DNA of 62,431 bases, taken from positions 97,303-159,733 of the forward strand of contig NZ_LNYR01000022.1 of assembly GCF_001467955.1 (NCBI RefSeq), read 5' to 3'. This DNA is from Legionella quateirensis. GTDB taxonomy: Bacteria; Pseudomonadota; Gammaproteobacteria; Legionellales; Legionellaceae. The notes under the pieces were generated by a model. That model worked only from the letters and a program-made list of their open reading frames with translations, was not told where the DNA came from and did not search any database. The position numbers and the translations under genes were made by a program. Below, piece after piece: positions 59,001 through 62,431 of this stretch (position 1 is its first letter; each line of letters opens with the position of its first letter).

Positions 59001-61331
59001 GCTGATATTGAAAAAATCGGCATCAAAGTTTTTTATATTATCGATAAAACCTAATTGTTTGATGTACAGCTTGCCCAAGGCATTTAAATCCGGATCATAA
59101 AATTTATCGTTATCCCAACGTTCCAGAGGAATATCGGTCATACCGCTTTCCCCTTGCTCTAATAAGGATAAAAATGCATCAATATTTTCAGCCTTTGGAA
59201 ATCGACAGCTCATGCCTATAATGGCAATAGGCTCAATATTGAGGACATTGATTGACGGTTGTCGATCTACTGTGTCTGGCACAAGGATGGAGCGAAGATG
59301 ACGAGCCAGTTTCACCAGATTTAACTGGAGAGACGTTAAAGTGGATGGGACTTTATATCGAGGAGCAAAGGCATCCTGAATGAGATGATTCAGGGTGTCC
59401 AATGAATCTGTGGTGAGACCTAATGAATCAAAATCCTGATATTCGTCTATTTTCTCTTTGTTTATAAGACTGGATATCAGAGCAGCAATTTGTTTTTTGA
59501 TGACCTCTTCCTGTTCCGATTTGGATTTTTGGTAAAATCCATCCAGCCAGTGGGAATTATCCGGGTTATTTCTTGGTTCGTGCCAATAAGCCTTTCTATT
59601 AAAATGATAGAGGGGTAAATCTATTTTATTAAAGGGAGCTTCGTTGCTGGCAATACGTACATTAGCTCCAGCCAGATATTCGTCAACAAGGTGTTCATCA
59701 GTAGGAGTTAATTTTTTTAGGTCATGTTGTACAGTGACCTTTTTGATTTCATAATCCTCAGATTCTATTTTTTGGATTAATGATTCTTTATCTTTTGCGA
59801 TGATGGCGCAGCGGTATTTATAATGATCACGACAGTTGATTAGGGTATGGTAAATATCACTCAGGTTGGCAGAAGTGTGTTTCAAATAAGTCACAAAATC
59901 TGACAACATCATTTTTAGAGATTCAGAGCTTCCTGCAGAAATCAAACAACAAACTGCGGAGCTGTCATTGATTGGAGAAACATGATGTTCCTGGCTGGGT
60001 GGCTCTTCAACGATGAGGCTTACATTAGTTCCACTAAAACCGAAATTAGAAACCTGAGCATACCTTTTTTTATTGTCCTGTTTCAAATAATCGATTGGGT
60101 GAATAGGGATCAACGCCGGTATGGCTTCCGGAGATATGGTTGAATTGGGAGTTGAATAATATAAATTGGGGGGTATGGTTTCATTCTTAAGCGCACAGAT
60201 TACTTTTATCAAGGAAGCGATTCCTGAAGATGAAATAGTATGCCCTATGTTGCTTTTTAACGCGCCAAGGATGAGCGGTTTTTCGATAGAGTGATGTCCT
60301 CTGTGTATGTGTTGAATGGCGTTAAATTCAACCGAATCGCCAATTACGGTTCCTGTGCCATGGGTTTCAATATAATCGATGTCCTGTGGGGTGAGGTTCG
60401 CTTGTTCCAGGAGTGCCTGATGCATGGCAATTTGGGCATTAATATTGGGAGCGACAAGGCTGCCCTCGTCTCCATCGTGATTCATGACGATGCTTTTAAT
60501 CAGAGCAAGGATGGTATCTTTGTCCTTTATTGCGTCACTCAACCGTTTAACAATGACCACAGCACAACCTTCACTGCGCACAAAACCGTCTGCTTTAATA
60601 TCGAAACTGTTGCAATGCCCTGTAGCTGACAACATATTGGCTTTAGTTAAACCTATAAAATTTTCGGGGCAGAGGTTGAGGTGAACACCACCAACGATCG
60701 CCATGTGACATTGTTGGGTTCGTAGATCGGTTGCGGCAACATAGAGCGCTGATAACGAGGAAGAACATGCTGTATCGACAGTTATGCTGGGGCCTCTCAG
60801 ATTTAAATAGTGACATAGTCTTCCCGGTGCAGCACTATTTGCAGCACCAATCTGGGTGTATTCATTAAACTGGATGTTATCTTTATAGTTGAGGTGACTG
60901 TAATCCTGAGAGGAAATGCCGCAATACACTCCAGTCTTACTCCCATCCAGAGACTCATGGGTGATGTTGGCATGGTTTAATGCTCGAATGGCTACTTCTA
61001 AAAACAGACGGTGCTGGGGATCAATTTGTTTGGCTTCAGCAGGGGATATTTTAAAGAAATCTGAGTCAAACAACTGAGCATTATTTAAAAAACCGCCTAA
61101 TCGACTGACTATTTTGTCTGCTTTTTTTCTGTCCGGGTCATAATACTGATCATGATTCCAGCGATTTTCAGGGACTTCCTTTATTGGGCTTTGTCCATGC
61201 AGTAACAGGTTATAAAATGCTTCGACACTCTCTAAATCTGAGTCAATACCAGGAAACTGGCAATTCATACCAATAATTGCTAACGGCTCATTCATGTCAA
61301 TAGCTTTATCATGTTGCTGTTTTTTTAACAC
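50043..61331 (-). CDS. AT-less modular type I polyketide synthase with terminal condensation domain
   Basis: A single protein of about 3,760 residues. GTG at 61331 is preferred over the ATG at 61370 since GGGAG lies six bases before it. Counting from the ATG: KS1 with DTACSSS (Cys 202), HGTGT (His 337) and NIGH (His 377), then ACP1 (TTDSL, Ser 656). Module two has KS2 (Cys 886), KR1 (GGGGGLG near 1501 and catalytic SVYSGTN), and ACP2 (GLDSL, Ser 1812). Module three has KS3 (Cys 2046), DH (His 2486, LLDGAIQ Asp 2647), KR2 (GGTGGLA near 2930, QSNYAAAN), ACP3 (GMDSL, Ser 3220) and a terminal C domain with PHIIVDD (His 3409) in place of HHxxxDG. No acyltransferase or thioesterase is found: each KS is followed only by the short linker, so malonyl loading must be in trans. 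Release is presumably by the C domain. The product is unknown and no biosynthetic neighbours are present. Confidence 0.9.
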   Translation of the reverse strand: MLKKQQHDKAIDMNEPLAIIGMNCQFPGIDSDLESVEAFYNLLLHGQSPIKEVPENRWNHDQYYDPDRKKADKIVSRLGGFLNNAQLFDSDFFKISPAEAKQIDPQHRLFLEVAIRALNHANITHESLDGSKTGVYCGISSQDYSHLNYKDNIQFNEYTQIGAANSAAPGRLCHYLNLRGPSITVDTACSSSLSALYVAATDLRTQQCHMAIVGGVHLNLCPENFIGLTKANMLSATGHCNSFDIKADGFVRSEGCAVVIVKRLSDAIKDKDTILALIKSIVMNHDGDEGSLVAPNINAQIAMHQALLEQANLTPQDIDYIETHGTGTVIGDSVEFNAIQHIHRGHHSIEKPLILGALKSNIGHTISSSGIASLIKVICALKNETIPPNLYYSTPNSTISPEAIPALIPIHPIDYLKQDNKKRYAQVSNFGFSGTNVSLIVEEPPSQEHHVSPINDSSAVCCLISAGSSESLKMMLSDFVTYLKHTSANLSDIYHTLINCRDHYKYRCAIIAKDKESLIQKIESEDYEIKKVTVQHDLKKLTPTDEHLVDEYLAGANVRIASNEAPFNKIDLPLYHFNRKAYWHEPRNNPDNSHWLDGFYQKSKSEQEEVIKKQIAALISSLINKEKIDEYQDFDSLGLTTDSLDTLNHLIQDAFAPRYKVPSTLTSLQLNLVKLARHLRSILVPDTVDRQPSINVLNIEPIAIIGMSCRFPKAENIDAFLSLLEQGESGMTDIPLERWDNDKFYDPDLNALGKLYIKQLGFIDNIKNFDADFFNISPREAKFMSPQLRVFMEICYHALEDANLSLDSIKDSNTGVFVGVGTNEYPRVLIGNGLKLEDLSIYLATGNVLNALAGRVAYAFDFHGPIQVIDTACSSSMTAIHNACLSLQAGDCDMALAGGVNTLLAPESNITLSKARMLSPESRCKTFSEDADGYARSEGCGAIVLKRLSTALKDKDNILAVIKGTSINSDGKSGGFTVPNGTAQEELIRSALAKSNLSPGDIDYIEAHGTGTPLADPIEANTLTKIFSESHSKEKPLYISSVKTNIGHCESASGVAGMIKAILSLKTHKLFKHLNFKKLNPEIELKNAVIPLKTIDWPEYPRLRCAGVSSFGFSGANAHIILQEAPEQRKEALPLTQQEFLLVLSAKSKHSLELLLSSYQKYLASTEDRFADICFTAATCRSHFLFRVAIKASSVKEAAAQIEKNEYTIHSLKKLQESPQQPLTLDQLKTVYQEGFILNWTDFYKSLNSPFEKVKLPLYEFDRKEYWTKSKDKLNDIPIPDNWCFQMQWQIQPCDKKNRKIQGNNWLLVGAKHLESDFKAKGLNIFIEDDGVALDKMYGIIFAAGLDSTESESSDFKIEFQKSITKKLLNLIKDLNKRGLTPHLFVLTTNAIAELPLGKLNLSNSPLIGFCKTLGLELPQFQTTLIDLELSDTSNLANQVFDEINHNHGQFHEHMIAYRDGVRMVSRLKQTPLIDEKILISGKGRYLITGGGGGLGLVTTQALLSAGAREVIIISRTVDKPELKAAIKKILIDFPEQTIRTRSVDVSNKEQLEQLIIELNEDNLLKGIIHAAGAAIKAPLIDHKDEDVDYLFSAKVKGAWHLHELSQHCDLDFFVVYSSISSVFGSNKESVYSGTNSVLDLLIAERQRLGLVGTAIQWGPWGEVGMANKRSRDQGLKDALITNEQGHSFIKVLLSGQLSHASIISPDYLKFMLDFVPKPLPGFYQVLSDDLILDDRSVTNQSINKDLSQWLSHYLNINKENRFKACREMLSGICKDILELSAADDLDEDEGFFEIGLDSLMIAEMANELKKKLEPAMKIMVNIGFNHPSINKLARHIESELDTHLIQKQTDQPSLPKNEDAIAIIGMSCALPNAPDITAFENLLEQGLSGIKDIPNERWDNSKYYDPDMDAPGKSYVTKMGFIEHIKDFDANFFGISPREAKLMEPQQRLFLEHCYKALEHANYPPDSLRGSLTGVFAGVGPNEYYALLEKSGFSNEELSAYSITGNVLNLIPGRVAYYFDFKGPSLSIDTACSSSMVALHYACQSLKNHETDYALAGGVNVLLMPESNVTLCKAKALAPDGQCKTFDEKADGYARAEGCGVVFLKRLSDAIRDKDSILAVIKASAVNNDGKSAGLTVPNGTSQEEVMKTALNQSNLSSEDISYIEAHGTGTPLGDPIEVHAINQVYGAHHNPENPLYLGTVKTNIGHLESSSGIAGIIKTIISLQKKRIYKTLNFNHLNPNITLNNTRIALHNMDWDSNSKLRCAGINAFGFSGTNAHVILQEFPQQDTRRSSHPDQPHVLVLSAKSSTALTHLSKAYQHYLEATKEDFGDICFTAATCRDHYPHRLTLVAKSNTEAAQLLNAGQVALSSDPNKIFDLSQYAALNTLLIKYLSGGSVNWALYYKSSGIEFNHVVLPNYTFDRIEFWPDKKSEYLPSAGLIHPLLGQMLSMPGNEFLFNNKLDLNNLSYIKQHKVFDKVVVPATAYLETGLAAAKEILKTNAVCVEHVHIERPLYPRQGQDVQLLVKLGHNGRYKITIFAKQDSNWQKYVEMECDAKPGAPPEYRDIDDLKSSFKHKMDLSQIYEHFKKRSLFYGQEFQVLQEGYVGSDSILSKVTLTQATQTAHYHYHPVLLDGAIQSSVLLSMNTLEHSTYVPYSIDRMTTLQEAPRSVWVHLTKRNTEHVNDLCFDLKMYDESGLLIADIKGLKLRKVTSNQFISYESIVHHLYQIQWNQVDKKLHDQQKVPELLVISKDPEHAKKRLGTLRYQLIKEVKSLVETEHKNILFLYDQSQFNELVQCCKMLFKSRPASFTLVTEHAYALHENDPVNPYHTMAHSFWNSFRNELDLNHNYTIDCGAESTLSASLSYLFNNNNAETQCLIRDALYIPRLKKKILQLNPAQQKPIFDSHANYLIIGGTGGLAEPLIQYLMNRGVRNIHLTSRSEPSAPITSLIEHAEQKQVHITHHQINASNYQHMEQLIKTLNQDSIPLKGVFHLAGVVQDGLIVNLTEEKIQSVLNAKMDSALILHQLTQKLALDLFVLFSSSASILGAKGQSNYAAANGFLDGLSHLRHHEGLPAIAINWGPFQNTGMTSNLTQGMQQHGFMPLEKDHIELLDVLLKSPLTQIAPCPIDWDIYFKHSPKQALFADLAKGTRAPDHHFLNSLKQGTKEESITKLSQALCQITAGVLALDNTNQITPKDNLFSLGMDSLMSLEIRNRIHDLLRYPKLSLPIEYFINSPTIEKIATEIANELYPMLLTETNYSVTVPLTEQTVPLCDFQYIFWVMNKLDYSFNIGMQMQIHGPLNKDYLAQAFDFVVQQNSAFWIKFNKDEPIQTLEKRDQFQLIYHDISLNNERHVLHMEFYRNLMRIIPLSEQPLIRVYLYKINNDLHELHLLIPHIIVDDTSCELVWSQFKYSYEQLIQGVKLIPIPEKESFFNYVTHNNDHYEKNLNTKIDFWKQYNQGFELLSFGHRNHLPDAAIQSQFLCHYPIPNQMLDQYFEWHKKQNINVTTGLIAACQIAFYKISHQKKIPVILIRSGREGSRYKSVVGLFSEYKRINLTLDEQYRFIDCIEAIEEQILKTAPYQKCSHFIKDAGFKNSKLTFSQYISYALNKLFLTKQFKESKVNSLVINYYLKYLSRTKTFKNSLLIKDKINQLFNLSLPLQKPDRLRVLISITPSLFAKEQQDMSFADLSYTYPSHFSCMDRPISNKTLWVYFSKNQHGEYQLSINGPLTKECKDQISIELNKIIAQVVENDKCTVGELII

Positions 61332-61370
61332 TTTTTGCTCCCTGTAATGCCTGAACACTCTAAATTGCAT

Positions 61371-62002
61371 GGCCGTAGAGGCGGTACTGACAGAAATAAT
61401 AAGTCGTAAGGACGATTAATCCCTATCATCGTCGGTGCGCGTCGATTGTATAAATTCTAAAGAAAAAATAGATATTCTCATATCAATTATAAACCATCAA
61501 GGCATAGTTGAGGAAATGAATCCGTTATTGATTTATAAGAATATTTTTAAGAGTTAAGCGATAAATCTAGGCACGAATGACTCTCTTCATCCTAAAAAGG
61601 GGTAAGGGAGGGTTGGCGTTTAAATGGGTTGTATAATTGATTTGAAACCCTCATCCCCAGCCCTTCTTCCTTGAAAGGGAGAAGGGAGTGTTTGGGGTTT
61701 AAATGGGTTGTATAGTTGATTTGAAACCCTCATCCCCAGCCCTTCTTCCTTGAAAGGGAGAAGGGAGTGTTTGGGGTTTAAATGGGTTGTATAGTTGATT
61801 AGAAACCCTCATCCCCCCCTTCTCCCTAAAAAGGGAGAAGGGGGGGGGTAGATGGGTTCGGTGATATTGGCACGAAAAGCTCCCTTCTCCCTTTTTAGGG
61901 AGAAGGGTTGGGGATGAGGGTTTTAAATAATATAAATTAATTTGATATAATAATGCGGCACAACCAACCTCTTAATGGAAACTAAATAAAATATTCAGGA
62001 AT
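61371..62002. other. Intergenic region of tandem palindromic repeats
   Basis: The first 240 bases upstream of the PKS are AT-rich and expected to hold its promoter. Bases 61600-61925 consist of the repeat array described below. No gene is supported. Confidence 0.6.
61626..61925. repeat. 79-bp tandem repeats and large palindrome
   Basis: GGGTTGTATA recurs at 61626, 61705 and 61784, a period of 79 bases. Each unit carries ACCCTCATCCCCAGCCCTTC followed by a CCTTGAAAGGGAGAAGG hairpin. Beyond the third unit, the CCCTTCTCCCT...AGGGAGAAGGG stretch at about 61820-61845 is answered by its inverse at 61881-61920, which ends GGGGATGAGGGTTT. A further piece, GAAACCCTCATCC, appears at the very end of the DUF559 gene at 62341-62353. 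Confidence 0.8.
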
Positions 62003-62371
62003 ATGATGCAAGAACTCGCAAGGAATCGAAGAAAAAACCAAACGGATGCGGAAATCCGTATGTGGTACTATCTGCGTAACAGAAGATTGGGTGGCCATAA
62101 ATTTGTACGCGAACAAGTTATTGGTCACTATATAGCGGATTTTGTTTGTCGAGAGAGCAAATTAATTATTGAAGTAGATGGCGGTCAACATATGGCCGCT
62201 GAAGCCTATGATCAACAACGCACCAAGGATTTGGAAGCAGTGGGCTATCGGGTGATGCGTGTATGGAATAATGAGGTGTTTAGCAATATTCAGGGTGTAT
62301 TGGATCGTGTTTTAAGTTTAATTGAGGGGGCATTAGATAAGAAACCCTCATCCTGTGTGACCGGAACATAG
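62003..62371 (+). CDS. DUF559 endonuclease-like protein, 3' end altered by an insertion
   Basis: A 122-residue protein of the DUF559 / Vsr-like PDDEXK family. It opens with MMQELARNRRKNQTDAE; RMWYYLRNRRLGG.KFVREQVIG then YIADFVC and LIIEVDGGQH carry the conserved Asp, Glu and Gln of the nuclease site near residues 52-67. RTKDLEAVGYRVMRVWNNEVF is the family's usual end. The ATG at 62006 is equally possible. The last residues (DKKPSSCVTGT) derive from a palindromic repeat joined to IS-like sequence, so the C-terminal tail is not native, though the nuclease core is complete. Confidence 0.8.
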   Translation: MMQELARNRRKNQTDAEIRMWYYLRNRRLGGHKFVREQVIGHYIADFVCRESKLIIEVDGGQHMAAEAYDQQRTKDLEAVGYRVMRVWNNEVFSNIQGVLDRVLSLIEGALDKKPSSCVTGT

Positions 62372-62431
62372 GTAACATAAATGTCCGGACACATCGGTAA
62401 CATTAAATTAACATAATTTGGTTACTTTGAG
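62354..62431 (+). mobile_element. Probable insertion-sequence end, cut by the window edge
   Basis: Immediately after the interrupted repeat GAAACCCTCATCC, the sequence changes to TGTGTGACCGGAACATAGGTAACAT, with GGTAACAT recurring twice and GTCCGG between. Repeated GGTAACAT motifs behind a TGTG end are common at IS481-like element termini. The rest of the element, if any, lies beyond the window. Confidence 0.4.

Noticed and set aside
60291..60629. Plus-strand 112-codon open frame
   Set aside because: Antisense to the conserved KS1 core, where the HGTGT and NIGH motifs are encoded on the other strand.
50043..61331. Acyltransferase domain within the PKS
   Set aside because: No GHSxG motif or AT-length segment exists after any KS; only linker sequences of about 150 residues are found.

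Overview
The window looks like a piece of a Legionella chromosome, or that of a close relative. The base composition is AT-rich. The proteins include a Legionella-type major outer-membrane porin homologue, several ankyrin-repeat proteins, a divergent eukaryotic-like protein kinase and a SidB/Sdb-like alpha/beta hydrolase. Many unrelated proteins have Dot/Icm-effector-like composition, and small palindromic repeats occupy most long intergenic gaps. This is judged from recognised protein families only; no database search was possible. There are no rRNA or tRNA genes that I can see.

Layout. 1-8.8 kb: a CPBP membrane protease, a large ankyrin protein, a decayed REP-associated transposase (RAYT) element with three in-frame stops, a secreted protein of about thirteen 48-residue propeller-like repeats, a miniature derivative of the same RAYT element, and an outer-membrane barrel protein. 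9.4-14.6 kb: a Legionella major-OMP homologue, divergent from a protein whose C-terminal half carries five 33/34-residue repeats that align position by position with TAL-effector DNA-binding repeats; then small membrane proteins and a putative Cys-His-Asp hydrolase. 14.8-20 kb: cell-envelope genes (LTA-synthase-like sulfatase, small secreted protein, GT87 and GT4 glycosyltransferases). 20-24 kb: an ankyrin protein and an atypical protein kinase, tail to tail, bracketed by an intact carboxymuconolactone-decarboxylase gene and a broken copy of its 3' end. 24.6-36 kb: DUF4239 membrane protein, GFA-family zinc protein, a coupled aldehyde dehydrogenase and class III aminotransferase pair, an outer-membrane barrel, an AhpD-like protein, a GH64 glucanase-like protein and three unrecognised proteins, one with a possible deamidase-type Cys/His signature.

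36-50 kb: a secreted protein of fourteen repeats each with a Cys pair, a coiled-coil porin, a GST-like protein, a DsbD/ScsB-type thiol reductase, DNA polymerase IV, a short acidic-tailed protein, an ankyrin-like protein and the Sdb-like hydrolase. Two copies of a DnaA-box-bearing intergenic sequence lie inverted about 7 kb apart in this part. 50-61.3 kb: one giant AT-less modular polyketide synthase, KS-ACP / KS-KR-ACP / KS-DH-KR-ACP-C, with no partner genes beside it. 61.4-62.4 kb: tandem palindromic repeats, a DUF559 endonuclease gene and what looks like the end of an insertion sequence.

Most genes are single transcription units separated by AT-rich gaps; the clearest coupled pair is the dehydrogenase/aminotransferase. 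The mixture of probable effectors, decayed mobile elements and dispersed palindromes marks the window as accessory. The most notable item is the TAL-like repeat protein at 10.6-12.5 kb.
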